Source: Desulfovibrio sp. JC010 (lineage in GTDB: Bacteria; Desulfobacterota; Desulfovibrionia; Desulfovibrionales; Desulfovibrionaceae). Taken from it: a DNA stretch of 64,000 nt. The notes beneath the pieces are model-generated. The model did not search any database. It was not told where the DNA came from and saw nothing but the letters and a program-made list of their open reading frames with translations. The stretch spans positions 1-64,000 of the forward strand of contig NZ_VOIQ01000013.1 in the NCBI RefSeq assembly GCF_010470675.1. The letters run 5' to 3'. Made by a program: the position numbers and the translations under genes. How positions within the stretch are numbered: position 1 is the first letter of the stretch; the number at the start of each line of letters is the position of its first letter. This document shows, piece by piece, positions 36,224 through 44,769 of this stretch.

Positions 36224-37000
36224 ATGCAATTTCTTATAAAAAAAGCTGCAGCGGCAGTCCTTGAAGCCGGTGAAATAATCAAGGAAGCCTACAATAAGCC
36301 TAAGAAAATCAAGCATAAAGGCCGTATTGATCTCGTTACTGAGACTGATCTGGCGGTGGAAAAATTTCTTAAAGCAAAGCTTGCGGAAATCCTGCCCGGT
36401 TCGTCTTTTATTGCCGAAGAAACTTCCGGCGATGCCAAGCTTGTGGACCGTACATGGATTATTGATCCTCTGGACGGAACCACTAACTTTGCCCACGGGT
36501 TGCCCATGGTGGCCACTTCCGTCGCTCTCTGGGAAAACGGTCAGGTGGTGCTGGGCATCGTTAACCTGCCCATTCTTAATGAAGTATTCACGGCTGTGCG
36601 CGGCGGCGGGGCATTCATGAATGGTGAGCCGATCCATGTCTCGGATTGTGATTCGCTGGAAGAATCCCTTATCGCCACCGGATTTCCTTACGCCATTGAA
36701 GAGCATGTTGATTTCATCACTGATGCTTTGAGCCGGGTGCTGCTCAAAACACAGGGCGTGCGCCGTCCGGGCGCGGCTGCTTTTGATCTCGCTTATACCG
36801 CCTGCGGTCGTTATGAAGGGTATTATGAAAATTCCCTCAAGCCTTGGGATATGGCGGCTGGATGGCTGCTGGTGCAGGAAGCCGGAGGCAGGGTGACCGA
36901 GTACGGCGAAGATGAATTCAATTTGTATTCACCGTGTATTCTGGCTACCAATGGACCTATTCATGAAAAACTTCGGGAATTGATTCTGCCGGAAAATTAA
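36224..37000 (+). CDS. suhB: inositol-monophosphatase-family phosphatase (SuhB-like)
   Basis: This 258-residue metal-dependent sugar phosphatase shows the family motifs FIAEET (first Glu), WIIDPLDGTTNFAHGLP near residues 78-94, and the C-terminal KPWDMAAGWLLVQEAGG. The enzyme group hydrolyses myo-inositol-1-phosphate and related phosphates; SuhB also binds the transcription machinery in E. coli. Its ATG directly follows the mreB stop (TAGATG), so translation is coupled. Repeat copy C begins right after the stop. Confidence 0.88.
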   Translation: MQFLIKKAAAAVLEAGEIIKEAYNKPKKIKHKGRIDLVTETDLAVEKFLKAKLAEILPGSSFIAEETSGDAKLVDRTWIIDPLDGTTNFAHGLPMVATSVALWENGQVVLGIVNLPILNEVFTAVRGGGAFMNGEPIHVSDCDSLEESLIATGFPYAIEEHVDFITDALSRVLLKTQGVRRPGAAAFDLAYTACGRYEGYYENSLKPWDMAAGWLLVQEAGGRVTEYGEDEFNLYSPCILATNGPIHEKLRELILPEN

Positions 37001-37087
37001 TCCGGCGAAGCCTAATAAAAGTTTTAGGAGTGTCCAGAGAACCCTTTTTCAAAAGGGTTCTTTGGTCCCCGAAGGGCCGCCGGAGGC
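37001..37087 (-). repeat. dispersed palindromic element, copy C (core type 3)
   Basis: It begins TCCGGCGAAGCCTAATAAAA, has a 32-bp core at 37034-37065 (arms CCAGAGAACCCTTTT and AAAAGGGTTCTTTGG), and ends GGGCCGCCGGAGGC. It fills the space between the convergent suhB and Nudix genes. Confidence 0.8.
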
Positions 37088-37090
37088 TTC

Positions 37091-37606
37091 TTACTTAAAT
37101 TTAAAAAGTAAATCCCGGTCATACAGGAATACAAGGGCCGGGACGAGCAGTTCACGGCATTCGCGGACCAGCCAGTCCATTTCACTTTCTGAATAGAAGT
37201 AGCCGGATTCGGCTTCTTCCTTGTTCAGATCCGGGATGGAATTTTGTTTTTCCAGAATATACAGAGTTACAAATTCATATCCGGACTCGGAAGATGCTTC
37301 AATTTCCTCGATTAACTTCAGGTTGGAACTGCGGATGCCGAGATCTGTCTCAAGTTCACGCAGGGCTGCTTTTTCGCTTGATTCACCTGTTTGCACATGT
37401 CCCCCGGCGGAGATATCCCAGCGACCTGCGTATAATTTTTTCTGCGGGCTTCTTTTTTGAAGAAAAAGTTTTCCTTCGCTGTCATAGACAAGTATAATCA
37501 CCGAGCGATGACGCAGCGATTGACGGTGGACCTCATTGATATCCATGCTTGTTATGGGACGGTTGTTCTGGTCGACAACCTCGATTTGAACGAACTTTTT
37601 TTTCAC
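37091..37606 (-). CDS. Nudix hydrolase family protein
   Basis: This 171-residue protein has a Nudix-type fold: SVIILVYDSEGKLFLQKRS, WDISAGGHVQTGES and EKAALRELETDLGI. The Nudix box keeps GX5E and RE but reads TD where the consensus has EE, so the usual metal-binding Glu pair is altered. This resembles the isopentenyl-diphosphate-isomerase-like branch and may change or reduce pyrophosphatase activity. Substrate is unknown. It converges on suhB across a repeat element. Confidence 0.78.
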   Translation of the reverse strand: MKKKFVQIEVVDQNNRPITSMDINEVHRQSLRHRSVIILVYDSEGKLFLQKRSPQKKLYAGRWDISAGGHVQTGESSEKAALRELETDLGIRSSNLKLIEEIEASSESGYEFVTLYILEKQNSIPDLNKEEAESGYFYSESEMDWLVRECRELLVPALVFLYDRDLLFKFK

Positions 37607-37736
37607 TTTTAAACAATTTCTTTTCGTTTTTGAACATCGAGTTCTTTCAATTCGTAAGAATTGCGTGTAAGAGGTTCACATTGACTTTGGTTGTGAACCC
37701 ACAATTTCCACTCATACACAGGTAGATAACCTATTT

Positions 37737-38207
37737 ATGAAAAGCGCGGAAGTCACCACCGGCATTCAAAAAATTTTCGATCTCGGCTCTGACCATCTTA
37801 GTCAGCTCAGGGCACTTGAGTCTCTATGTTTTGAATATCATTGGACCGAAGAGCAGTTCCGGCTGGGGCTGGAGAAAAAAGCATTCTTCGTCCTCGGATA
37901 TGAAGAACAGGGGATGCTGGTCGGCTATCTGGCTTATTCACTTGTGTTGGATGAAATGGAAGTTCTCAATTTAGGGGTACACCCCCGGTTCAGGAGAAAG
38001 GGAATTGGCAGGGCACTTATGCTGGAGCTTATGCACAAGTGCCGGGAGATGAATGTGAGTAGAGGGCTTCTGGATGTAAAGGAATCCAATGCTCCCGCCA
38101 TCGGGCTTTATGAAAGTCTCGGCTTTAAGCAGGTGGGAGTCAGGAAAAATTACTATCCGGATACAAGGGAAGACGCCCTCCTGTATGACTTGGATTTTAG
38201 TCAGTAA
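37737..38207 (+). CDS. rimI: ribosomal-protein-alanine N-acetyltransferase
   Basis: This 156-residue GNAT enzyme acetylates the N-terminal alanine of ribosomal protein S18. The acetyl-CoA-binding motif is LGVHPRFRRKGIGRALMLEL (near 82-101), followed by VKESNAPAIGLYESLGFKQVG, a strong RimI feature, and RKNYYPDTREDALLYDLDF at the end. It lies 27 bases ahead of pgk in the same direction and may be co-transcribed. Confidence 0.88.
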   Translation: MKSAEVTTGIQKIFDLGSDHLSQLRALESLCFEYHWTEEQFRLGLEKKAFFVLGYEEQGMLVGYLAYSLVLDEMEVLNLGVHPRFRRKGIGRALMLELMHKCREMNVSRGLLDVKESNAPAIGLYESLGFKQVGVRKNYYPDTREDALLYDLDFSQ

Positions 38208-38234
38208 TTAAACCGATTTAACCACGGAGTGATC

Positions 38235-39425
38235 ATGCGCTTCATTGACCAGCTTGACATTGCAGGCAAGAAACTGCTGATGAGAGTTGATTTCAACGTC
38301 CCTCTGGACGGCGAAACCATCACTGACGACAACCGCATCAAAGCCGCTGTCCCTACGTTTAAATATGCACTTGAAAAGGGCGCGTCGGTTATCGTCATGG
38401 CCCATCTGGGCAAACCTAAAGGCAAAAGGGTTGATTCCCTGAGTCTGGCACCTGCTGCCAAACGCCTTGGCGAATACCTCGGTATGGAAGTTCCCCTTGC
38501 TCCCGACTGCATCGGTTCTGAAGTGGAGAAAATGGCTGCCGAGCTTAAGCCCGGTCAGGTTATGATGCTTGAGAACCTGCGTTTCCACGCAGAAGAGCAG
38601 GCCAAGACTCCCGAAGAGCGCGGCGATTTCGGCAAACAGCTCGCCGCCCTTGCTGATATTTACGTAAACGACGCGTTTGGCGTGGCCCACCGTGCCAACG
38701 CTTCCGTTGTTGATGTCCCTTATGCTGCCAAAGACTGCTGTGCCGGTTTCCTGCTCAAGCTGGAATGGGAATATCTCGGCGAAGCACTCAAGAATGCCCG
38801 CAAGCCCTACATCGCTGTTTCCGGCGGTGCCAAGGTTTCCTCCAAACTCGGCATCCTCAACAACCTGATCGGCAAAGTTGATGACTTCATCATCGGCGGT
38901 GCCATGGCCAATACTTTCCTGCTCGCACAGGGCAAGGCTGTAGGTAAATCCCTTGTGGAAGAATCCCTTGTGGACACTGCCAAAGAAATCATGGATAAGG
39001 CTGCCGGCTCCGGCACCACCCTGCATCTGCCCACCGACTTTGTCTGGGGTAAAGATATTGATACCGCACAGGGTGTCTGCGACGGTGATTCCGTTCCCGA
39101 AGACGGCATGCTGCTTGATATCGGCCCTGAATCCGCAAAGAAATTCTGCGAAGTAATTGAACGCTCCAAGACTATCGTCTGGAACGGTCCCATGGGTCTG
39201 TTCGAGAAAGAGCCTTTTGCCCAAGGTTCTCTGAAGGTCTGCGAAGCCATGGCCGACCTTGAAGACGCCACCACCATCGTAGGCGGCGGCGATACTGACG
39301 CAGTTGTGCATCAGGCCAAGCTCGAAGATAAATTCACTTTTATTTCCACCGGCGGCGGCTCTTTCCTTGAGTTCCTCGAGGGTAAAGAACTTCCCGCATT
39401 CAAAGCACTTAAGGAGAACAGCTAA
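38235..39425 (+). CDS. pgk: phosphoglycerate kinase
   Basis: This 396-residue cytosolic enzyme transfers phosphate between 1,3-bisphosphoglycerate and ADP. I see the N-terminal substrate site RVDFNVPLDG, then MAHLGKPKG, LENLRFHAEE and YVNDAFGVAHRANAS. The nucleotide-binding GGAKVSSKLGILNNLI and VWNGPMGLFE and the C-terminal GGGDTDAVV follow. The start at 38235 was chosen over an in-frame GTG two codons earlier, because GGAG sits 5 bases ahead of the ATG. The stop overlaps the tpiA start (TAATG). Confidence 0.95.
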   Translation: MRFIDQLDIAGKKLLMRVDFNVPLDGETITDDNRIKAAVPTFKYALEKGASVIVMAHLGKPKGKRVDSLSLAPAAKRLGEYLGMEVPLAPDCIGSEVEKMAAELKPGQVMMLENLRFHAEEQAKTPEERGDFGKQLAALADIYVNDAFGVAHRANASVVDVPYAAKDCCAGFLLKLEWEYLGEALKNARKPYIAVSGGAKVSSKLGILNNLIGKVDDFIIGGAMANTFLLAQGKAVGKSLVEESLVDTAKEIMDKAAGSGTTLHLPTDFVWGKDIDTAQGVCDGDSVPEDGMLLDIGPESAKKFCEVIERSKTIVWNGPMGLFEKEPFAQGSLKVCEAMADLEDATTIVGGGDTDAVVHQAKLEDKFTFISTGGGSFLEFLEGKELPAFKALKENS

Positions 39426-40180
39426 TGAAAAAATTAATGGCCGCTAACTGGAAAATGTACAAGACCCGCGCAGAAGCAAAAGCAACTGCTGAAGGTCTGC
39501 TTGAAAAAATCGCCGGCAAACTTCCCGCTGACCGCGAAGTCGTTATTGCCGCTCCTTATACTGCTCTGGAAACCGTAGGTTCCGTGCTGGAAGCAAATGC
39601 TGACTGCCACCTTTCCGCTGAAAACCTTTACCCTAAGGCTGAGGGTGCTTTCACCGGAGAAATTTCTCCCGCAATGCTTAAGGATGTAGGTTGCGTTTAC
39701 GCACTGGCAGGACACTCCGAGCGTCGCGCAATTATGGGCGAAACCGATGAGATGGTTGGAGAAAAAGTTGCTTTCGGTCTTGAAAACGGTCTGTCCATGA
39801 TCCTGTGCATCGGTGAAACAATCGATGAAAGAAAAGCAGGGGAAGTACAGAAGGTTATTGACGAACAGCTCGAAGCTGGTTTAAAGAATGTAGCTTCCGA
39901 CTTCGCGCCTGAAACCGTTGTTGTTGCTTATGAGCCTGTCTGGGCCATCGGCACCGGTGAAGTGGCCGGAGAAGGCGAAATCGTTGAAGCTCACGGCTTT
40001 GTTAGAGAAAAGCTGAAAAAACTTTTCCCTGAAAAAGCTAATGAAATCCGCATCTTGTACGGCGGAAGCGTAAAGCCTGCCAACTGCGCACAGATCATTG
40101 CACTTGACAATGTGGACGGAGTACTGGTAGGAGGCGCGAGCTTGGACGCGGAAAGTTTCAGCCAGATCGCACTGGCTTAA
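39425..40180 (+). CDS. tpiA: triosephosphate isomerase
   Basis: This 251-residue enzyme interconverts dihydroxyacetone phosphate and glyceraldehyde-3-phosphate. The active-site Lys is in AANWKMYKT, the His in LAGHSERR, and the Glu in VVAYEPVWAIGTGEVA. ILYGGSVKPAN and GVLVGGASLD bind phosphate. It overlaps the pgk stop by one base and precedes secG, a frequent bacterial order (pgk-tpiA-secG). Confidence 0.95.
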   Translation: MKKLMAANWKMYKTRAEAKATAEGLLEKIAGKLPADREVVIAAPYTALETVGSVLEANADCHLSAENLYPKAEGAFTGEISPAMLKDVGCVYALAGHSERRAIMGETDEMVGEKVAFGLENGLSMILCIGETIDERKAGEVQKVIDEQLEAGLKNVASDFAPETVVVAYEPVWAIGTGEVAGEGEIVEAHGFVREKLKKLFPEKANEIRILYGGSVKPANCAQIIALDNVDGVLVGGASLDAESFSQIALA

Positions 40181-40223
40181 ATATCTGCCTTATTCCAGGT
40201 GAAAAAATAAAGGAAAAAAAGCT

Positions 40224-40556
40224 TTGCAAACGCTCGTAATTACTGTACACATTATCGCTTGCGTCTTTCTGATTATCTTCGTTCTTTTACAGAGCGGTAA
40301 AGAAGACATGGGCGTAATCTTCGGCGGAGGAAGTGGTTCTGTTTTCGGTAGCACCGGAGCAGGCGGGGTTCTCGTTAAGATCACTGCATTTCTGGCAGCA
40401 GTCTTTCTGGTAACTTCCCTTTCATACAACTACCTCTCCGGCAACAGGATTGCTGATGAGTCTGTCGTACTTGAAGGCGACACCATCATCACTCCCGAAA
40501 AGCCTGCTGTCACTTTTGAAGAGCCCGTTAAGGCTCCTGCAGAAGAGACCAAATAG
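40224..40556 (+). CDS. secG: preprotein translocase subunit SecG
   Basis: This 110-residue inner-membrane protein has two helices: TVHIIACVFLIIFVLLQSG at about 7-25 and VKITAFLAAVFLVTSLSYNY at about 52-71. The family loop GGGSGSVFGSTGAGGVL lies between them. SecG assists SecYE in protein export. It starts with TTG at 40224, with AAGG about 10 bases upstream. The acidic C-terminal tail is longer than in E. coli. A tRNA-Leu gene follows at once, the same neighbour secG has in E. coli. Confidence 0.9.
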   Translation: MQTLVITVHIIACVFLIIFVLLQSGKEDMGVIFGGGSGSVFGSTGAGGVLVKITAFLAAVFLVTSLSYNYLSGNRIADESVVLEGDTIITPEKPAVTFEEPVKAPAEETK

Positions 40557-40611
40557 TAAGTTTTTAAAAACTTCACGTAAGTTCTTTAAAATATACAGCT
40601 CGTATTTCAGA

Positions 40612-40698
40612 GCCGAGGTGGTGGAACTGGTAGACACGCTGTCTTGAGGGGGCAGTGGAAGAGATTCCGTGGGGGTTCGAATCCCCCCCTCGGCACCA
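40612..40698 (+). tRNA. tRNA-Leu (anticodon GAG), copy 1
   Basis: This 87-base gene has encoded CCA, an acceptor stem GCCGAGG / CCTCGGC, a T-arm GGGGGTTCGAATCCCCC and a long class II variable arm. The anticodon loop TTGAGGG reads GAG. It lies 55 bases after secG with no terminator between, so it is probably co-transcribed. It reads CUC and CUU codons. Confidence 0.95.
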
Positions 40699-40828
40699 TC
40701 TGAAAAGCAGGTACTTCGAAAGAAAAATCCTAAATATTACGAGCAATTATTTGCAAAAACATCTTGCAAATATGTTTTAAGAGCGTTAAGTCTTTCCTCA
40801 ACGAAACGTTCTTAGAACGACACCTCAT

Positions 40829-40915
40829 GCCGAGGTGGTGGAACTGGTAGACACGCTGTCTTGAGGGGGCAGTGGAAGAGATTCCGTGGGGGTTCGAATC
40901 CCCCCCTCGGCACCA
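40829..40915 (+). tRNA. tRNA-Leu (anticodon GAG), copy 2
   Basis: This copy is identical in sequence to copy 1, including the encoded CCA, and lies 130 bases after it. A terminator follows 10 bases downstream. Upstream, TTGCAA and TAAGTC are 17 bases apart (40764-40792), a weak promoter candidate that shares AAAACATCTTGC with copy 3. Confidence 0.95.
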
Positions 40916-40925
40916 TGCAACTGAG

Positions 40926-40956
40926 AAGGGCCGGAACATTTGTTCCGGCCCTTTTT
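40926..40956 (+). terminator. terminator after tRNA-Leu copy 2
   Basis: A 13-bp perfect stem (AAGGGCCGGAACA / TGTTCCGGCCCTT) is followed by T residues. Confidence 0.9.
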
Positions 40957-41436
40957 GCGTTTGGAGGAAAAATAGAAATCAGAGATGTACGAAAATCCGG
41001 CTACATTGAAATGAGAGAAGTCTGAGAAAGCTCTGTGCGTGCGGCTCATTATTTTTAGCAGAAGAAGATATGGAACTGGCCGATAATTACAAAAACTAAA
41101 AAAATATAAGTGTAAAAAACTAGGCTCTCAGAATCGTATCAGAAACGTATTTTAATGTGTTTGTCTTGTTCGGTGTCGTGAAGAAGTAAAAGTCCCGTCA
41201 GAACGAATTTTGACATTAAAATCACATTTTGACGCACAGAGGCGGGAATATACCAATATTACCCCTGTATAAAGCATCAAAACTGATCAGCTGATCGAAT
41301 GATTTGCCCTTGATTTTATTGATAAAAAATTAATTTAAATTTTTTTCAAATTATTTCAAAAAACATCTTGCCAAGGGTGACAGATTTCCGTAAACACTTC
41401 TTCACACGACGTTCACAGCAACGTTGTTCACCTCTT
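40957..41436. other. 480-base AT-rich gap between tRNA-Leu copies 2 and 3
   Basis: I see no gene. The right end holds a promoter candidate for copy 3: TTGCCA (41368-41373) and TAAACA (41391-41396) spaced by 17 bases. No integrase or phage remnant is visible. Confidence 0.6.
41368..41396 (+). promoter_or_regulatory. candidate promoter of tRNA-Leu copy 3
   Basis: TTGCCA and TAAACA are separated by 17 bases and lie 40 bases ahead of the tRNA. The upstream bases AAAACATCTTGC also occur ahead of copy 2. Confidence 0.45.
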
Positions 41437-41523
41437 GCCGAGGTGGTGGAACTGGTAGACACGCTGTCTTGAGGGGGCAGTGGAAGAGATTCCGTGGGGG
41501 TTCGAATCCCCCCCTCGGCACCA
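41437..41523 (+). tRNA. tRNA-Leu (anticodon GAG), copy 3
   Basis: This is identical to copies 1 and 2 over all 87 bases. The bases after the CCA (TGCAAC-GAGAA) also match copy 2 almost perfectly, pointing to a duplication that included flanking DNA. It has its own candidate promoter and terminator. Confidence 0.95.
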
Positions 41524-41533
41524 TGCAACAGAG

Positions 41534-41566
41534 AAAGGGTTGAAACGAAAGTTTCAACCCTTTTTT
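41534..41566 (+). terminator. terminator after tRNA-Leu copy 3
   Basis: A 13-bp perfect stem (AAAGGGTTGAAAC / GTTTCAACCCTTT) with a GAAA loop is followed by six T. Confidence 0.9.
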
Positions 41567-41695
41567 GCATTTATCGATCAGCAATACGATCCTTTTTTAT
41601 TTATAGTCATATTGTCAAATCTAAAATAGTTTTGTAGATATTCCTGTGCGCAATACAAATAAATATAGCATATGCGTAAACAGGGATAATCTACA

Positions 41696-42223
41696 GTGAA
41701 AAAAGCCTTCATTTTCTTTCTGGCAGCAATACTGATTCTGATCGCCTCGGTCTATTACGCCCACGCCGAACAATTCCAATATCTACGCCCAAAAGACGGC
41801 GACTCCTTTTCGGTCATGCTGCGCGGGCTTGATATTGATCTGCGGCTGATATCTGTAGACTGCCCGGAATACAAACAGGAGTTCGGACAGCAGGCGCGCG
41901 AATTCACAGATAAGTGGCTACGCAAAGGCCCGGCCTACATTGAATACGATCACCGCACTCAGGATCGCTACAAACGGGTGCTCGGTTATGTCTGGCGGAA
42001 AGGGGAGATGCTTAATTATGTACTGGTGCGTCAGGGATATTGCATTGTAGCCTACTATGAGGACACTAAGATGCATTACCCGGAACTTAAGCATGCGCAG
42101 GAATTGGCCAAGCAGGAAAAGCTCGGCATCTGGGCTAATGGCGGTTTGAAGATGACTCCGAAGGAGTTTCGGAAATGGAAGCGGGGTCGGAAGGTATCGG
42201 TACGGACACCTTCAAAGAAGTAA
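41696..42223 (+). CDS. secreted thermonuclease-like protein (SNase fold)
   Basis: This 175-residue protein starts with a signal peptide or N-terminal membrane helix (about 1-24, ending YAHAEQ). A staphylococcal-nuclease-like domain follows: DGDSFSVMLRGLDIDLRLIS, VDCPEYKQEFGQQAREF, DRYKRVLGYVWRKGEMLNYV and QEKLGIWANG. The expected Arg and Asp/Glu catalytic positions appear present. It may degrade extracellular or periplasmic nucleic acids. The start is GTG. A basic C-terminal tail (KWKRGRKVSVRTPSKK) could bind nucleic acid. Confidence 0.78.
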   Translation: MKKAFIFFLAAILILIASVYYAHAEQFQYLRPKDGDSFSVMLRGLDIDLRLISVDCPEYKQEFGQQAREFTDKWLRKGPAYIEYDHRTQDRYKRVLGYVWRKGEMLNYVLVRQGYCIVAYYEDTKMHYPELKHAQELAKQEKLGIWANGGLKMTPKEFRKWKRGRKVSVRTPSKK

Positions 42224-42228
42224 GGCGG

Positions 42229-42939
42229 CTACAAAAGTTTGTGCATATTCTTCAAAGCCTCGCGTCTGCTCAGTCCTGAAAGACGTTCAGCATTAGCATC
42301 AATGTAATCATTCACTATCTGTGGGTGCGTCCAAGCATAATCCCGCAAGGCCCAGCCGATAGCTTTGCGCAGGAAGAATTCTTTGGAATCAATATTCGGC
42401 TCAATGCATTGCATAAGAAATTCAAAATCCAGATCTTCTTTAAATCGTAGCTGGCAGAGAATGGATGAGCGGCGTTTCCACATGTTGTCATCAGTGGACC
42501 ATCTGAGCATCAATGCACGCATCCGTTCCGGTTCAGCGCGAAGAATATTACCCAACGGTTTGGCTAAATAGTCACAATAATCCCACCAAGCCCCGGTGGT
42601 GATTATCTCTTCGAGCATGGGCAGGGCTTTCCATACATGATGTTTGTTGCATGATTTCAAGATAATTAATTCAATGGCGCAATAGCGTTCTTCTCGAAAT
42701 TCAGCATCACGCCACAGCTCAAGAACAGCAGCCTGCCATTTGTCAAAATCCCATGGTTCGTATTTTTTAAATATTTGTTTACATATCTTACGGTAAACCG
42801 GCGTGCGGATACCGTAAAACTCCATTTCGGATTTCATGTATTTTTGCATGGCCGGTGCGCGTTCAGGATCGGCAACAGCTTGCAGGGAATGGCGGATGGT
42901 GGGGAGGAGTTGAATATTCCGGCGTATGTTAGATGACAT
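42229..42939 (-). CDS. DNA alkylation repair protein, AlkD-like
   Basis: This 236-residue protein is made of HEAT-like helical repeats typical of AlkD-type DNA glycosylases that excise 3- and 7-alkylated purines. I see GIRTPVYRKICKQIFK, REERYCAIELIIL, WWDYCDYLAKPLG and FFLRKAIGWALRDYAWTHPQ; the last is the most characteristic block, ahead of the C-terminal LSRREALKNM. It converges on the nuclease gene with only 5 bases between stops. Confidence 0.85.
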   Translation of the reverse strand: MSSNIRRNIQLLPTIRHSLQAVADPERAPAMQKYMKSEMEFYGIRTPVYRKICKQIFKKYEPWDFDKWQAAVLELWRDAEFREERYCAIELIILKSCNKHHVWKALPMLEEIITTGAWWDYCDYLAKPLGNILRAEPERMRALMLRWSTDDNMWKRRSSILCQLRFKEDLDFEFLMQCIEPNIDSKEFFLRKAIGWALRDYAWTHPQIVNDYIDANAERLSGLSRREALKNMHKLL

Positions 42940-43069
42940 CTTGCAGCTTATTTTCCAATGTGTTTATATGCATAGTGATGATGTTTAATTTTATTAGGGT
43001 AACTTTCTTTGATTATCAACTAAACTTTGACAACCAACAATAGAAACTGACAAGTCAACGGGGTAGACC

Positions 43070-44470
43070 ATGATTCATCATGTAAAAAAGCATAAAAGGG
43101 ATTCTGAAAACCGCAAAAACTATATCATGCCCGTTTACGGGTCCCGCGACCTTGAAGACCCGATCCCAAAATACGCCATACCTGAAAGCAGCATTGACCC
43201 CCGGCACGCATATTCTCTGGTGCACGATGAGCTCATGCTGGACGGTAACTCCCGTCTCAATCTGGCCACCTTCGTTACCACATGGATGGAAGACGAAGCC
43301 CGGCAGCTGATGACCGATACTTTCGATAAAAATATGATCGACAAGGATGAATATCCGCAGACAGCCGAACTGGAAGACCGCTGTGTGCATATTCTTTCCG
43401 ATCTTTATAATTCCCCGGACGAAGAACATGCCTGCGGCTGCTCCACAACCGGATCAAGCGAAGCGGCCATGCTTTGCGGAATGGCCTTGAAATGGAAATG
43501 GCGTGATCGCATGAAAGCCAAGGGCAAACCCACAGATAAGCCGAACATGATTATCAGTGCCAGTGTGCAGGTCTGCTGGGAGAAATTCTGCCGTTACTGG
43601 GAAATTGAACCTCGTCTGATTCCGGTTTCCGATGGTCATTACAGCATGAAGACCGAGGATGTCCTTGCCGCTTGCGATGAAAACACCATCGGCGTGGTTG
43701 CCATTCTGGGCACCACCCATACCGGGGATTTTGAACCGGTCAAGGAATACAACGACGCCCTTGAGAAATTTAACGCTGAAACCGGATATGAAATTCCCCT
43801 GCATGTGGATGCGGCCAGCGGTGGATTCATCGCTCCGTTCCTGCAGCCGGAACTGGAATGGGATTTCCGTCTGAAATGGGTAAAATCCATCAACGTGTCG
43901 GGCCACAAATTCGGCCTTGTTTATCCCGGCGTGGGCTGGGCAATCTGGCGTACTCCTGAAGAACTTCCCGAAGATCTGGTTTTCAGGGTCAATTATCTGG
44001 GTGGTGAAATGCCTACTTTCGCACTGAACTTTTCCCGCCCCGGAAATCAGGTTGTAGCCCAGTACTACAACTTTATCCGGCTCGGACGTGAAGGGTACAC
44101 CCGCATTATGCAAGCCTGCATGGATACTGCTAATTTTATTAAAGAAGAGCTTGAAGAAACCGGTGTATTCCAGAGTCTGCTGCCCAAGCTGCATATGCCC
44201 TTGATTACTTTCAGAATTCGTCGCGATGTGGATGTTGATTTTGATGTATACAAGGTTTCGGAAATGCTGCGCCATCGCGGCTGGCTGGTTCCGGCCTACA
44301 GCATGTGCGAAAATTGCGAAGATGATAATGTGCTGCGCATCGTGGTCAAGGAAGGCATGTCCATGGATATGGCCCACCTGCTCATGGATGACATCAGGCG
44401 CATCCTGAAGTCTTTTGACGGTGAAATTGAAGAAAAGAAAAGCACCAAGCAAACTTTCAAGCATTGCTGA
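43070..44470 (+). CDS. gadB: glutamate decarboxylase
   Basis: This 466-residue pyridoxal-phosphate enzyme converts glutamate to GABA and CO2, consuming a proton. The cofactor Lys is in INVSGHKFGLVYPGVGW near residue 279. CGCSTTGSSEAAMLCGMALK binds the cofactor phosphate, and HVDAASGGFIAPF holds the Asp near the pyridine ring. The length matches bacterial GadB. It may serve acid resistance or GABA production. No GABA antiporter lies nearby. A strong terminator follows the stop. Confidence 0.93.
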   Translation: MIHHVKKHKRDSENRKNYIMPVYGSRDLEDPIPKYAIPESSIDPRHAYSLVHDELMLDGNSRLNLATFVTTWMEDEARQLMTDTFDKNMIDKDEYPQTAELEDRCVHILSDLYNSPDEEHACGCSTTGSSEAAMLCGMALKWKWRDRMKAKGKPTDKPNMIISASVQVCWEKFCRYWEIEPRLIPVSDGHYSMKTEDVLAACDENTIGVVAILGTTHTGDFEPVKEYNDALEKFNAETGYEIPLHVDAASGGFIAPFLQPELEWDFRLKWVKSINVSGHKFGLVYPGVGWAIWRTPEELPEDLVFRVNYLGGEMPTFALNFSRPGNQVVAQYYNFIRLGREGYTRIMQACMDTANFIKEELEETGVFQSLLPKLHMPLITFRIRRDVDVDFDVYKVSEMLRHRGWLVPAYSMCENCEDDNVLRIVVKEGMSMDMAHLLMDDIRRILKSFDGEIEEKKSTKQTFKHC

Positions 44471-44486
44471 TCATTTATTAATAGAC

Positions 44487-44537
44487 ATCTTTATTTACAG
44501 GCAATATGATCCAACTTGCCTGTAAATAAAGATTTTT
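44487..44537 (+). terminator. gadB intrinsic terminator
   Basis: An 18-bp perfect stem (ATCTTTATTTACAGGCAA / TTGCCTGTAAATAAAGAT) with an 11-base loop is followed by five T. Confidence 0.9.
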
Positions 44538-44555
44538 CATATAAAGGAGTTTTAA

Positions 44556-44750
44556 ATGAGTGAGATCAAAAAAAGCGTAGATTATATTTTCCACGGCCTT
44601 GATGCCCTTGATGTGCTGCTTTGCTCCAAGGAAGCCGAAAACCTTAATGTCCGCAATATTGTCGGCTTGCTGCATCCCATTCTTGATGATGCAAAACGCC
44701 GCGCACATACTGAAATTTCCGCCAGAAGCGGCAGCAAAGAAAAAGAATAA
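44556..44750 (+). CDS. small hypothetical protein (64 residues)
   Basis: I do not recognise this protein. It is predicted largely helical, with no membrane segment or signal peptide (VDYIFHGLDALDVLLCSKEA … NIVGLLHPILDDAKRRAH). AAAGGAG lies 7 bases ahead of the ATG, and the frame is intact and followed after 19 bases by the amidohydrolase gene, so it is likely real and co-transcribed. A regulatory or structural role is possible but unproven. Confidence 0.65.
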   Translation: MSEIKKSVDYIFHGLDALDVLLCSKEAENLNVRNIVGLLHPILDDAKRRAHTEISARSGSKEKE

Positions 44751-44769
44751 CAAGCCTTAAGGATTCCAG

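Noticed and set aside
40730-41049. Minus-strand open frames crossing the tRNA-Leu genes
   Set aside because: They repeat the same peptide because they read the antisense of identical tRNA genes; this is a well-known false gene call.
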